From: DASXRU01 sp033856235 | GTDB lineage: Bacteria; Acidobacteriota; Blastocatellia; Pyrinomonadales; Pyrinomonadaceae | DNA: 64,000 nt | Direction: 5' to 3' | Assembly: GCA_033856235.1 (NCBI GenBank) | Contig: JAWVFI010000078.1 | Span: 62,001 to 126,000 of the forward strand | Shown here: positions 51,484-60,985 of the stretch, in pieces | Position numbering within the stretch: position 1 is the stretch's first letter | Layout of the letters: every line of letters begins with the position of its first letter | Made by a program: the position numbers and the translations under genes | Notes under the pieces: generated by a model | Databases searched by the model: none | What the model was told of the DNA's origin: nothing | What the model saw: the letters and a program-made list of their open reading frames with translations, nothing else

Positions 51484-51505
51484 GTTCAACCGAGGCGGAC
51501 TGAAA

Positions 51506-51904
51506 ATGGCAGACAGACTCTTTCGCATAATCCTGCAAGTTTCCAATCTCGATCAGGCGGCAGATTTCTACGGAAAGCTGCTTGCCGATCCCGGACGCCG
51601 CATCCCCCGCGCCTCGCGTCATTACATCGACTGTGGCCCGGTGATTCTGGCCCTCGTCGATGTCACGGCCGGCGGCGAAACGGCAACGGCCCTGCCCGAC
51701 AAGATCTATTTTGCAGTAGGCGATCTGGAGCAAGTCTATGCGCGAGCTCAGGAGCTGGGATGCCTCTCCCACGAAGATGTCCACGGGGCCAGTGCCGGTG
51801 ACATTGTGGTTCGCCCGTGGGGCGAGCGTTCGTTCTACGTTCACGATCCGTGGGGCAACGGACTCTGCTTTGTGGATGAGAACACGCTGTTTACCGGTGA
51901 GTAG
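51506..51904 (+). CDS. VOC/glyoxalase-superfamily protein
   Basis: 132 residues with the paired beta-alpha-beta modules of the vicinal-oxygen-chelate fold: RIILQVSNLDQAADFYGKLL in the first and YFAVGDLEQVYARAQELG in the second, then FYVHDPWGNGLCFVDE. Family members bind metals and act on glyoxalase-like, dioxygenase or resistance substrates. No specific substrate can be assigned. Confidence 0.85.
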   Translation: MADRLFRIILQVSNLDQAADFYGKLLADPGRRIPRASRHYIDCGPVILALVDVTAGGETATALPDKIYFAVGDLEQVYARAQELGCLSHEDVHGASAGDIVVRPWGERSFYVHDPWGNGLCFVDENTLFTGE

Positions 51905-51981
51905 CGGCAAAATTGTCATCAGGGAGACGAGCCGACTCCCTGTTGGGAAACCCGGGTTCCCCCCTTAAGGAACCGAGCCAC

Positions 51982-52086
51982 CTTGCCAGTGAATCGTGGC
52001 TCCTCGCCAGGGAATCGTGGCTCCTTGCCAGGGAATCGTGGTTCCTTACCTGGGAATCGTGGTTCCTTACCTGGGGATCAAGGGTC
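51982..52086. repeat. 21-bp tandem repeat, five units
   Basis: Five 21-bp units of the form CTTGCCAGGGAATCGTGGCTC with few changes. The unit length is a multiple of three, and the minus strand stays open through it (51891-52094), but there is no sign of a real gene. It lies between the VOC and methyltransferase genes. Confidence 0.88.
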
Positions 52087-52137
52087 TCTTCCACCGATCG
52101 CCTTAGCCCGGCTTCGCGATTGATCTGAATCAGCTAA

Positions 52138-52755
52138 ATGGACCAAGCCTTAAATCTCCAGGAACAGTTCGGCAGCATCGATATCTACCTGTTCGACCAA
52201 CTTTTAAAAGGCCGGCTAAATCCGCGTATGCGGGTTCTGGATGCTGGGTGCGGCGGAGGCCGCAATCTGGTTTATTTCTTCCGCAGCGGTTACGAGGTCT
52301 GCGGCGTGGACCAGTCTGAACAGGCGATAAGTCAGATCCAATCTCTCGCCGCTTCCCTGGCCCCGCATCTGTCCGCCGGCAACTTTCGCGTGGAGGCCGT
52401 GGAAAACATGTCGTTCCCTGACGCCAGATTCGATCTCGTTATCAGCAGCGCGGTGCTGCACTTTGCGCGCGATGAGGAGCACTGGCTTTCGATGGTCAAG
52501 GAAATGTGGCGGGTATTGCAGCCGGGCGGGATATTCTTCGCCCGCCTCGCATCCACGATAGGTATCGAGACCGAGATAGAAAACTTTGGAGGCAGACGTT
52601 ATCATCTGCCCGACGGTAGCGAACGCTTTCTCGTTGACGAACAAATGTTGCTCGCCACCACTGAGTCGCTTGGGGCAGAATGGCTCGAGCCGCTGAAGAC
52701 TGTGGTCGTGCAACACATGCGTTCGATGTCGAACTGGTGTTTGCGGAAATCCTAA
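52138..52755 (+). CDS. Class I SAM-dependent methyltransferase
   Basis: 205 residues. Motif I MRVLDAGCGGGRNLVYF, the strand-2 acidic residue in VCGVDQSEQAI, DLVISSAVLHFA and WRVLQPGGIFFARLAS fit a Methyltransf_11-type fold. The C-terminal part (FLVDEQMLLATTESLG) is shared with TehB-like or tellurite-resistance-like enzymes, but substrate is unknown. Confidence 0.9.
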   Translation: MDQALNLQEQFGSIDIYLFDQLLKGRLNPRMRVLDAGCGGGRNLVYFFRSGYEVCGVDQSEQAISQIQSLAASLAPHLSAGNFRVEAVENMSFPDARFDLVISSAVLHFARDEEHWLSMVKEMWRVLQPGGIFFARLASTIGIETEIENFGGRRYHLPDGSERFLVDEQMLLATTESLGAEWLEPLKTVVVQHMRSMSNWCLRKS

Positions 52756-52780
52756 GCCGATAGCTGGTGCCACGGCCTTC

Positions 52781-53022
52781 AGCGGCGTTCACGCCGCTTT
52801 CCCGAAGGGTTACTAGACCGGGCGTTTGACGCCCGGGTCACAACGCAGCCCGTTTCGTCCAGCCCGTTTCAACGGGCTTTAATCTCGACACGCTTTAGCC
52901 CATATGCTAAAGCGTTTAGTTCCAAGCACGCTGAAGCGCGCTAATGGCCATTGATAGCGCGCAGACCCAGCGCTCAAAGCGCTGGGCTAGTAACCCTGCG
53001 GGGAAGCCGGCTAAAGCCGGCT
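52781..53022. repeat. Cluster of short perfect hairpins, counterpart of 16266-16504
   Basis: The gap 52756-53081 holds at least seven palindromes, e.g. AGCGGCG-TTCA-CGCCGCT, AGCCCGT-TTCA-ACGGGCT, CCCAGCGCT-CAA-AGCGCTGGG and AGCCGGC-TAAA-GCCGGCT. The words GGGTTACTAGACC and GCTAGTAACCCTGCGG recur from the element at 16266-16504, while the stems have changed. No gene is inside. Confidence 0.88.
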
Positions 53023-53081
53023 GTAAGTCAATGTGACGGTAAGTTATCAGGCTAGGTCAAACCATTCATAAGGAAACTATC

Positions 53082-55046
53082 ATGACCAGCAAACCATTCC
53101 GCACGTTAATCCCAATGCTGCCAATTCTCTTTCTCGTCATCTCGCTGTTATTCATCGATCCGGCAACAGCCCAAACACCAACTCCGTCGCCGACGCTCCC
53201 CAATGAAACGCCGGACAAGTTCGTCCCCACCAACCATGGTTTCGATCACGTGCGGCGTGATGAATGGATTCCGATGCGCGATGGCGTGCGGCTGCACACG
53301 GTCATCCTGGTGCCTAAGGGCGCGAAGCGCGCGCCGATCCTGCTGACGCGCACGCCCTACAATGCGACCGGCCTGACGACCCACTCCGTCAGTTCGCACC
53401 TGGGGCCGAGCCTGAGCGGCTATGACAATGCCACCGACGTCATTGTCGAAGGCGGTTACATTCGCGTGGTCCAGGACATTCGCGGCAAGTATGGCTCTGA
53501 GGGCGAATACGTGATGAACCGCCCGCTGCATGGCCCACAAAACCCGACGCCGGTCGATCACGCCACGGACACGTATGACACCATCGACTGGCTGGTGAAA
53601 AACATTCCGGAGACCAACGGGAAGGTCGGCATCCTGGGAATTTCCTACGACGGATTCCTGCCTTTGATGGCCCTCGTAAATCCGCATCCGGCGCTGAAGG
53701 TTTCCGTGCCGATGAACCCCATGGTGGACGGTTGGATGGGCGATGACTGGTTTCACAACGGAGCGTTCCGCCAGCAGGGCATGAGCTACATCTACAACCA
53801 GCAGGCCACGCGGGGCAATGAGATCAGTTGGTGGAACAGCCACTTTGACGATTACGACATGTTCATGGAAGCGGGATCCGCAGGTGAACTCGGCCGCCGC
53901 CGCGGACTGGAACAAGTTGGGTTCTGGAGAAAACTTCTGGAGCACCCGAGTTATGACGCCTACTGGCAGGACCAGGCAGTGGACAAGATTCTGGCGAAGC
54001 AGCCATTGAAGGTCCCGGTGATGTTGGTCCATAGCCTTTGGGACCAGGAGGACATCTACGGCGACATCGCGGTGTACAAAGCGATCGAACCCAAAGACAC
54101 GGGCAACAGCAAAGTGTTTCTGGTGATGGGGCCGTGGCATCACGGCCAGGAAATCAAAGACGGCAGCGCTCTTGGCGCTATCAAATTCAACAGCGACACG
54201 GCGCTGACGTTTCGTCAGGAGATTTTGCGGCCCTTCCTCGATCAGTATCTGAAGGACGGCGCGCCCAAGGCCGACATCGCGCCGGTGATGGCCTTTGAAA
54301 CGGGAACGAACAAGTGGCGGCGTCTGACGGAGTGGCCGTCAGGATGCGCTCGGGGATGCACCGTGCGGCCGACACCCTTGTACCTGACTTCCGGTTTGAA
54401 AGCAGGTTTTACGGCGCCCAAAGCCGGAGACACTACGTTCGACGAATACGTGTCCGACCCGGCCAAGCCGGTCCCTTATCGCGCCCGTCCCATTGACGCC
54501 GGCAGTTGGTCACGTTGGCTGGTTGACGATCAGCGGGAACAATCCGGCCGCACTGATGTTCTGACCTTCACTTCCGAGGTCCTGAATGATCCCGTGAAAA
54601 TCAGCGGCGAGCCGATCGTGAATCTGGTCGCCTCAACCAGCGGTACCGACTCCGATTGGGTAGTGAAGTTGATCGACCTTTATCCTGATGAAGTTGCCGA
54701 TCAGCCAAACATGGGGGGCTATCAACTGATGATTTCCGCAGACGTCCTCCGCGGTCGCTATCGCGAGAGCCTGGAGACGCCAAAAGCCATTGCCGCCAAC
54801 ACACCCCTCCTCTACAAGTTTGCGATCCCCACGGCGAACCACGTTTTCCTGCCGGGCCATCGCATCATGGTGCAGATTCAATCGAGCTGGTTTCCGCTCT
54901 ACGATCGCAACCCGCAGACCTTCGTGCCGAACATCTTCTGGGCCAAACCCGGCGATTATCGCAAAGCTACGCAGCGCGTTTACCACGCACCCGGCGATCG
55001 CAAACTGGCGAGCTTCATCGAGCTGCCGCTGGTGATAACGCCTTGA
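53082..55046 (+). CDS. CocE/NonD-family hydrolase (X-Pro dipeptidyl-peptidase S15 type), secreted
   Basis: 654 residues with AAGGAAA upstream. A signal peptide (LPILFLVISLLFIDPATA) is followed by the S15 alpha/beta hydrolase: MRDGVRLHTVILVPKG, the nucleophile in GILGISYDGFLP (about residue 185) and the His in GPWHHGQ. A C-terminal jelly-roll domain (ISGEPIVNLVASTSG; FLPGHRIMVQIQSSWFP) ends the protein. Members cleave acyl esters, Xaa-Pro peptides or glutaryl amides. It stands alone. Confidence 0.93.
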   Translation: MTSKPFRTLIPMLPILFLVISLLFIDPATAQTPTPSPTLPNETPDKFVPTNHGFDHVRRDEWIPMRDGVRLHTVILVPKGAKRAPILLTRTPYNATGLTTHSVSSHLGPSLSGYDNATDVIVEGGYIRVVQDIRGKYGSEGEYVMNRPLHGPQNPTPVDHATDTYDTIDWLVKNIPETNGKVGILGISYDGFLPLMALVNPHPALKVSVPMNPMVDGWMGDDWFHNGAFRQQGMSYIYNQQATRGNEISWWNSHFDDYDMFMEAGSAGELGRRRGLEQVGFWRKLLEHPSYDAYWQDQAVDKILAKQPLKVPVMLVHSLWDQEDIYGDIAVYKAIEPKDTGNSKVFLVMGPWHHGQEIKDGSALGAIKFNSDTALTFRQEILRPFLDQYLKDGAPKADIAPVMAFETGTNKWRRLTEWPSGCARGCTVRPTPLYLTSGLKAGFTAPKAGDTTFDEYVSDPAKPVPYRARPIDAGSWSRWLVDDQREQSGRTDVLTFTSEVLNDPVKISGEPIVNLVASTSGTDSDWVVKLIDLYPDEVADQPNMGGYQLMISADVLRGRYRESLETPKAIAANTPLLYKFAIPTANHVFLPGHRIMVQIQSSWFPLYDRNPQTFVPNIFWAKPGDYRKATQRVYHAPGDRKLASFIELPLVITP

Positions 55047-55104
55047 GAAGTAATTTGCGGATTGCGGATTGAAAGTGACTACAATTTAGCCCGCGAAGGC
55101 GGGC

Positions 55105-55295
55105 GGCGGCGGAAAGCGTGGGGTGAAGCGCAGCGAAACCCCAGGGACGATCGATCACCTAGATGGAAAAGTAGTCTGCGAAGCAGCCGACAGCGTACTC
55201 CCCGGGCACTGTCGGCCGCTTCGCGGGCTCGAATTCATCCAGGGCTTATTACCTGGGGTTCCGCTGCGCTTCACCCCAGGCTTTACGCTACCGCC
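55105..55295. repeat. Long inverted repeat
   Basis: The arms GCGTGGGGTGAAGCGCAGCG...CCCCAGG and CCTGGGG...CGCTGCGCTTCACCCC are about 42 bp each and nearly perfect. Smaller inner palindromes are present (e.g. around 55190-55225). It occupies most of the 55047-55440 gap. Confidence 0.88.
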
Positions 55296-55440
55296 GACTT
55301 CGTCGGCTACGAAGCTAGGCACGATAAGCACATCCTCCGCTAAGATAGTCATCCAGCGAATCGAGATCACGTTGCGATCTTTCAGTTGTCGCCTCCGGCG
55401 GTGCTTGCTTTGTTTGAGGTCATAGCAGCATAATTTTCGC

Positions 55441-55626
55441 ATGACAGAGAAAGAAATGGTGCTGAACACTGTGCGCGGGTTGCCGGACGATTGCTCTATC
55501 GATGAGATCGCTGACCGAATTGAGTTCCTGGCTGCCGTGCGGAAGGGTCTCGATCAGTTAGAGCGGGGCGAGGGCATTCCTCACGATGAGATTAAGAAAC
55601 AGTTGGCCACATGGCTTACAAGCTGA
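55441..55626 (+). CDS. RelB/ParD-like antitoxin
   Basis: 61 residues, with EKEMVLNTVRGLPDDCSIDE, then IADRIEFLAAVRKGLDQLERG and HDEIKKQLATWL. The pattern of a short helical protein with an EGIPHDEIKKQL end is typical of antitoxins read just before a RelE/ParE toxin. It overlaps the next frame by 16 bp. Confidence 0.75.
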   Translation: MTEKEMVLNTVRGLPDDCSIDEIADRIEFLAAVRKGLDQLERGEGIPHDEIKKQLATWLTS

Positions 55627-55906
55627 TTTGGTCTCCGGCCTCCCGCGATGACCTGCGCCACATTGTAACCTCATTTCCCGCGACAGCCGCCAGCGAGCAG
55701 AAGCGTTCGGCTATCGCCTCATCGCCGAAACCGACAAGCTACAGAACTTTTCCGAGATGGGCCGACCCGTTCCTGAATACCACCTGCCAACTATCCGTGA
55801 AATCATTGTTCGGTCCTATCGGATCGTTTACCGCGTCGATCACGAACGGAAGTTGGTTGAGATCGCGCGAGTCTGGCATGCAGCGAGAGGCACGCCAGAG
55901 CTCTGA
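55611..55906 (+). pseudogene. RelE/ParE-type toxin gene with a frameshift
   Basis: The first 20 codons read MAYKLIWSPASRDDLRHIV, the start of a ParE toxin. The rest of the family sequence continues in the -1 frame from about 55667: RDSRQRAEAFGYRLIAETD, then RPVPEYHLPTIREIIVRSYR and IVYRVDHERKLVEIARVWHA, to the TGA at 55906. A one-base loss near 55660-55670 explains it. The antitoxin gene before it is intact, so the toxin has probably been inactivated. Confidence 0.82.
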
Positions 55907-55955
55907 GGGTAATCAACCCACGACGGTGCGTTGACCAGGCTATGCTAAAGACTCT

Positions 55956-58649
55956 CTAGATCGCACGAGGATCCATCTTCACCAACAGCGGTTGCGTGTA
56001 GCTTTTGCCCGCCACCGTCAACTTCACTGCATACATTCCCGGAAGCACTGGGGGCACGCCGCGACCGCCAAATCCGCCGCCACCGCCAGCCGGCCGCACG
56101 GGCGGCGTGGGACGCAAGTCCCAGATCCATCGATGCATCCCCGCGCCGGTCGAAAGCGTTTCCGGTGTTCGCACCCAGAAGGCCGGGATGCTGAGCGTGT
56201 TTGGATCGACTGGCGTTATTTTGTCTTCACTCGAGTAACGGCGAATCACTTCGCCGGCTGGATCGATTATTTCGAGGGTCACAGGCCCGGTCACGTTTGC
56301 CTTCAGGTAGTAATCAATCATCGCACCATAAGGAGGGTTTTCCGCGAGCGGCTCATCGCGGGGCATCGGCGTGCCGTTGTCGCTTCCCGGTGTTATCTCA
56401 AACGCATCGGCGGGACGGAAAAGATAAGCGCGTGCTTTTGCTACCTCGTCATTAACCTGGCGCAACGCGGTGATGTTATCCAGCACCCAGAAGCCGCGCC
56501 CGTGGGTGGCGACGATTAAGTCATCCTGATGGACCGCGAGGTCGCGCATCGATGCTGGGGGTAAATTACGCTGCAGCGATTGCCAATGATCGCCGTCATC
56601 GAACGATACGAAGACAGCGCGCTCTGTGCCAGCAAACAAGAGACCGCGGCGTTCCGGATCTTCCTTGATGGTTTGGGCGTACACGCCGGGCGGCAGGCCT
56701 TTTGTGATTTCAGTCCACGTTTTACCCGCATCGCGGGTGCGAAAAATATGCGGGTCGTAGTCCTGAAGTTGATGTCGCTCCACCGCGGCGTAGGCTTCGT
56801 TCACATCGAAGTGGGACGCTTCCAGCATCGTCACTTTGCTCCAGGAGGTGAGCGCGGGCGGTGTGACATTCTCCCAGGTTCTGCCGTCATCGTTCGTCAA
56901 ATGAATCAGCCCGTCATCGGTGCCAATCCAGATCGTCGTGGCGCGCAAAGGCGAAGGTGCAATGGTGTAGATCACGCCGCGCCGTTTGTCCGCCGGCGCG
57001 TCGGCGGCCGCGGCTTCGTTTAGATTTGGCGGGACGCCGGGATCTTCCCGGGTCAGGTCCTGGCTGAGTTGGTTCCAGCTTTCGCCACCGTTGATCGTCT
57101 TGTAGAGAAACTGATTCGCATAGTAAAGCGCGTGCGGGTCAGCTGGGGAGAACACCAGCGGTTGCGTCCACGCATGCCGGTACTGGCCCGGCGTGCCGCC
57201 ACGTTCCGGAGACACGCTCCTGGTCTCACCGGTCATCACGTTGCAGCGTGAAACCGTGCCGCCAAAAAGGATTTCCGGATGCAGCGGATCCGGCGCCGTG
57301 TAACCCGACTCGCCTCCGGAACACAAACCTTCCCAATCGCGATTGGAAATCTCTGAATGCCGGCTGCGCGAAGGCGTGCCCACCGCGCCGCTGTCCTGCT
57401 GCGCGCCGGTGATCCAGTAGGGAAAACGATAGTCAGCAGCTACGTGATAGATTTGCGCGGTGGGCTGGTTGTACCAGGAACTCCAGGTTGCGGCGCCATC
57501 GACAGAAACGATGCCGCCCTGATCGCTGGCCAGAACCATGCGCCGTGGATCGTCAGGATTGATCCAGAGTTGATGATAGTCATCGCCGCCGGGAGCGCCT
57601 TTGATCGCCGTCCATGTCTTGCCCGCATCCGTTGAACGATACATGGACGTATTCATCACATAAACGACGTCTGCATTTTTTGGATCGACAGTCACTTTTT
57701 CGAAGTACCACCCACGGTCCCAAAGTCTTTTGTCCGCTGACAGCCTCGTCCAGGTGGCGCCCGCATCGTCTGAGCGAAACACGCCCCCTTCCTTTGCATC
57801 GACAACCGCGTAGAGGCGATTCCGGTTGGCCGGCGCTACCGCAATCCCAATATGGCCCCGATTTTCCACGGGCAGGCCGTTGGAAATTTCTTTCCACGTC
57901 GTTCCGCCGTCGATAGATTTGAAGATGCCGGCGCCCGGACCATTCGCCGGAGTGTAGATAAACCAGGGTGGACGGCGAACGTTCCACAGCGTCGCGTAAA
58001 CGATCTGGGAATTCACCGGATCTAAGGCCAGATCGATGGCGCCCACGTCATCATTCTTAAAGAGAACTTTCTGCCACGTAACGCCGCCGTCACGTGTGCG
58101 ATAGACGCCGCGATCAGGATTAGGTCCGTAGGCATGCCCCATCGCCGCGACAAAAACGATGTTCGGGTTCTTCGGATCGACGATTATTCGTCCGATCTGT
58201 TTTGTCTTCTCCAGGCCAATGCGCGTCCAGGAGTTTCCTGCGTCCGCCGACTTGTACATACCATCGCCAAACTGGATCGAATCGCGCATGTCGGGCTCGC
58301 CCGTGCCGACGTAAACCACATTAGTATTGGACGCAGCGACTGCGATGGCCCCGATCGAGGCGACGCCATTCCCGTCGAAGATGGGCGTCCAAGTCCGCCC
58401 CGCGTTGGTGGTTTTCCAAACACCGCCCCCGACCGACCCAAAATAAAAAGTATCCGGCTGTCCCACCGCGCCACTGACGGCGTTGACTCGTCCGGCACGA
58501 AACGGACCAATCATCCGCCAACGCAAACCCGAATAGAGACTCGGGTCGGGCTGCTGGGCGATGATGACCGGAGTCGGTAGGAAGAAACCGATTGCGACAA
58601 TGGCTAGTAGGATTACCGAGCTACGAATAATTCCGCGATTGTTGGACAT
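55956..58649 (-). CDS. Secreted VPS10/sortilin-like beta-propeller protein
   Basis: 897 residues from the ATG at 58649, with an earlier ATG at 58667. A signal peptide (SSVILLAIVAIGFFLPTPV) is followed by many Asp-box/BNR blades (VWKTTNAGRTWTPIFDG, YKSADAGNSWTRIGLE, FRTRDAGKTWTEITKG). A C-terminal domain follows with VTLEIIDPAGEVIRRYSS and a glycine-rich segment (GGGGGFGGRGV). Such proteins, often called glycosyl hydrolases, are numerous in Acidobacteriota; no catalytic residues are obvious. A paralogue lies at 62401-64000. Confidence 0.9.
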   Translation of the reverse strand: MSNNRGIIRSSVILLAIVAIGFFLPTPVIIAQQPDPSLYSGLRWRMIGPFRAGRVNAVSGAVGQPDTFYFGSVGGGVWKTTNAGRTWTPIFDGNGVASIGAIAVAASNTNVVYVGTGEPDMRDSIQFGDGMYKSADAGNSWTRIGLEKTKQIGRIIVDPKNPNIVFVAAMGHAYGPNPDRGVYRTRDGGVTWQKVLFKNDDVGAIDLALDPVNSQIVYATLWNVRRPPWFIYTPANGPGAGIFKSIDGGTTWKEISNGLPVENRGHIGIAVAPANRNRLYAVVDAKEGGVFRSDDAGATWTRLSADKRLWDRGWYFEKVTVDPKNADVVYVMNTSMYRSTDAGKTWTAIKGAPGGDDYHQLWINPDDPRRMVLASDQGGIVSVDGAATWSSWYNQPTAQIYHVAADYRFPYWITGAQQDSGAVGTPSRSRHSEISNRDWEGLCSGGESGYTAPDPLHPEILFGGTVSRCNVMTGETRSVSPERGGTPGQYRHAWTQPLVFSPADPHALYYANQFLYKTINGGESWNQLSQDLTREDPGVPPNLNEAAAADAPADKRRGVIYTIAPSPLRATTIWIGTDDGLIHLTNDDGRTWENVTPPALTSWSKVTMLEASHFDVNEAYAAVERHQLQDYDPHIFRTRDAGKTWTEITKGLPPGVYAQTIKEDPERRGLLFAGTERAVFVSFDDGDHWQSLQRNLPPASMRDLAVHQDDLIVATHGRGFWVLDNITALRQVNDEVAKARAYLFRPADAFEITPGSDNGTPMPRDEPLAENPPYGAMIDYYLKANVTGPVTLEIIDPAGEVIRRYSSEDKITPVDPNTLSIPAFWVRTPETLSTGAGMHRWIWDLRPTPPVRPAGGGGGFGGRGVPPVLPGMYAVKLTVAGKSYTQPLLVKMDPRAI

Positions 58650-58754
58650 GGACGAGTTATCTCCCATTGGATAGTCTAAGACTCATAATTCGCCGGCGGG
58701 CAACGTTATTGGTTTGAAGCAAGGGCATATTGGCCTCTTCCGAATAGAGAATCA

Positions 58755-59999
58755 ATGCTGAAGAGCGATGTCATAGTCATTGGCGGCGGAGCGGCCGGGC
58801 TCTTCTGCGCCATCGAAGCGGGTAAGCGCGGTCGCAGCGTCCAGGTGCTGGAGCATCAGGATCGAGTGGGAAAAAAGATCGCCATCTCCGGCGGCGGGCG
58901 TTGCAACTTCACCAATATTCATACCGGACCAGCAAACTTCATTTCGGCAAACCCGCACTTCTGCAAATCGGCACTCGCGCGTTACACGCCCGCGGACTTC
59001 ATTTCCCTGGTAGAAAAACACGGCATTGCTTATCACGAAAAGAAGTTGGGTCAACTGTTTTGCGACGGCAGTGCGCAACAGATAATTGACATGTTGCTGG
59101 GCGAATGTGCTGCCGCTGGCGTTGAGGTCCGGTGCGGTTGTCAGGTGTTGAGCGTCGAGCGCGAAGGAGCCGTGACCGAACCGGGAGCCTCTGTTGACGA
59201 GCACTCGAGAGAGTTTCGCATTGAAACCAATCTCGGGAGTTTTTGGTGTTCTTCCCTGGTGATTGCTACAGGCGGGTTGTCCATTGCACCGCTGGGGGCA
59301 ACCGACTTTGGCTATCGCATAGCGCGGCAGTTCGGATTACGAATCGAAGAGGCGCGGCCGGGCTTAGTTCCCTTCACTTTGACTCCGGAGTTGCAAAGGC
59401 AACTCGCGCCGTTAAGCGGCGTATCGGTTGATGCCGTCGTTAGCGCGCCTCGCCCCCAACAGCGCAGCTCGCGCGCCCGGCAAGTGCCGGCGTTTCGGGA
59501 GAACATTCTGATCACCCATCGAGGCCTGAGCGGTCCGGCGATTTTGCAGATCTCAAACTACTGGCGACCCGGCGAGCCCATCTCGATTAATCTGCTGCCA
59601 GACCAGGATGCTCTGGCCATTTTGAAAAGTCGTCAGACCTCCGGCAGTGGCGTGGCGAATCTTCTGGCGCAATACCTACCGCGGCGCTTCGCTAACGCGT
59701 GGTGCGAGCTGTACGCATCCTCCCGCCCGTTGAAGCAATACAACCTCGCCGAATTTCAGGAATTAGCCGGCAGGATTCACAACCTCGAGATCATTCCGTC
59801 GGGAACGGAAGGTTTCAAGAAGGCGGAAGTCACAGCCGGTGGAGTCGCCACGACCGAGTTGTCTTCACAGACGATGGAAGCCAAGCGCGTCCCGGGACTC
59901 TACTTCATCGGTGAAGTGGTCGATGTTACCGGACAACTGGGCGGCTACAATTTTCAGTGGGCGTGGGCTTCCGGTTATGCGGCGGGGCAGGCTGTGTAA
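58755..59999 (+). CDS. NAD(P)/FAD-dependent oxidoreductase (BaiN/HI0933-like)
   Basis: 414 residues. The Rossmann FAD motif is VIVIGGGAAGLFCAIEAGKRG at the N-terminus, with the family signature ISGGGRCNFTNI. GGLSIAPLGATDFGYRIA and the C-terminal FIGEVVDVTGQLGGYNFQWAW (FAD-binding) complete the fold. Members include bile-acid reductase-like enzymes and proteins of unknown substrate. It is divergent from the VPS10-like gene and stands alone. Confidence 0.93.
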   Translation: MLKSDVIVIGGGAAGLFCAIEAGKRGRSVQVLEHQDRVGKKIAISGGGRCNFTNIHTGPANFISANPHFCKSALARYTPADFISLVEKHGIAYHEKKLGQLFCDGSAQQIIDMLLGECAAAGVEVRCGCQVLSVEREGAVTEPGASVDEHSREFRIETNLGSFWCSSLVIATGGLSIAPLGATDFGYRIARQFGLRIEEARPGLVPFTLTPELQRQLAPLSGVSVDAVVSAPRPQQRSSRARQVPAFRENILITHRGLSGPAILQISNYWRPGEPISINLLPDQDALAILKSRQTSGSGVANLLAQYLPRRFANAWCELYASSRPLKQYNLAEFQELAGRIHNLEIIPSGTEGFKKAEVTAGGVATTELSSQTMEAKRVPGLYFIGEVVDVTGQLGGYNFQWAWASGYAAGQAV

Positions 60000-60213
60000 A
60001 TCGTTACTGGCGCACCCTTTCGGCTAGCTTTCATGTTGCAAACGCCCCCCGTCCTCACCAACAGCAACGCCTTTCTTTAGCAGCCGGCAAAGAATCGTCC
60101 GTGGCGGCGTTACATTTCTTAGTCGAAAGTCACTCCTAACATGAAGGCACGAAATCACGACGTAATGTCCTCGTGCACACTTGTTCGAAAAGGAGAAAAG
60201 GAGAAATCTCACC

Positions 60214-60861
60214 ATGACAATTCAAACCACCAGACGACATGTCCTCTTCGCGGCGCTGCTCGCGACCTTTCTGCTCAGCGCTGTTTCGGCCATGGCCCAG
60301 GAGCGCAAATTATCAACCGACGAGCTGGCACTTCCCATCAAGGGCAACTGTCCGAACCCAATCGCTGTGACGCTAACCGCTACCACACCGAATGTCCTCA
60401 ATGCGGACTTTACCCCGGCGATGCTCGCTGCGCCCCGTGCATTCCTGAACGATCCCGCTCCCAACAAGGTTTTCATGCATACCTTTACGTGGAAAAGGCC
60501 GCAACGCTGTTGCGAGATCACGAGAGCGGTGTTGACGGTGAAGTTCAAAGCGAACCAGGGTGGCCAATCGAACACCAGCTCCGACGCAGGCAACGACGGC
60601 GTTGCGCTCATGCATTTAGGAAGTGTGGTGCCGGGCTTCAGTGGCTCAATCTATAGTAGCTGGCCATTCAATGCGGGACAGACGGCGACCAGGACTTTCA
60701 ATCTGACGGGGGCGGCTTTGAATTTTCTTAACACGACAGACACGGCAAGTGTCTATTCGCAGGATGACAGCGCCGTTGTGTCTGTCACGCTGCAACTCTG
60801 GGGGTGCTGTCTGACAACGCCGCGCGCGAGTTCGGTGGAGGAAGCACAACCCCAGCGCTAA
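60214..60861 (+). CDS. Secreted protein of unknown function
   Basis: 215 residues from the ATG at 60214, with AAGGAGAAA upstream. A signal peptide (HVLFAALLATFLLSAVSAMA) is followed by a beta-rich mature part with paired cysteines (QRCCEITR and LWGCCL) and GGQSNTSSDAGNDGVAL. No domain is recognised. A rho-independent terminator follows at 60902. Confidence 0.7.
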   Translation: MTIQTTRRHVLFAALLATFLLSAVSAMAQERKLSTDELALPIKGNCPNPIAVTLTATTPNVLNADFTPAMLAAPRAFLNDPAPNKVFMHTFTWKRPQRCCEITRAVLTVKFKANQGGQSNTSSDAGNDGVALMHLGSVVPGFSGSIYSSWPFNAGQTATRTFNLTGAALNFLNTTDTASVYSQDDSAVVSVTLQLWGCCLTTPRASSVEEAQPQR

Positions 60862-60901
60862 CCAACTACGGGACAAGACCAGGGAATGGGATACAACTCA
60901 T

Positions 60902-60932
60902 CGCGCGGCCGCAACGGTCGCGCGTTTTTTTT
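60902..60932 (+). terminator. Rho-independent terminator
   Basis: CGCGCGGCC and GGTCGCGCG form a 9-bp stem (one G-U pair) around a five-base loop, followed by eight T on the plus strand. It ends the transcript of the secreted-protein gene. Confidence 0.92.
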
Positions 60933-60985
60933 CCCGGTAAGACTCCGGGTTCCCGTCAAAGCCCCTGGTCTTCAGTCGTTATGCT

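Noticed and set aside
51891..52094. Minus-strand open frame with heptapeptide repeats
   Set aside because: It is a by-product of the 21-bp tandem repeat whose length is a multiple of three; there is no ribosome site and no fold.
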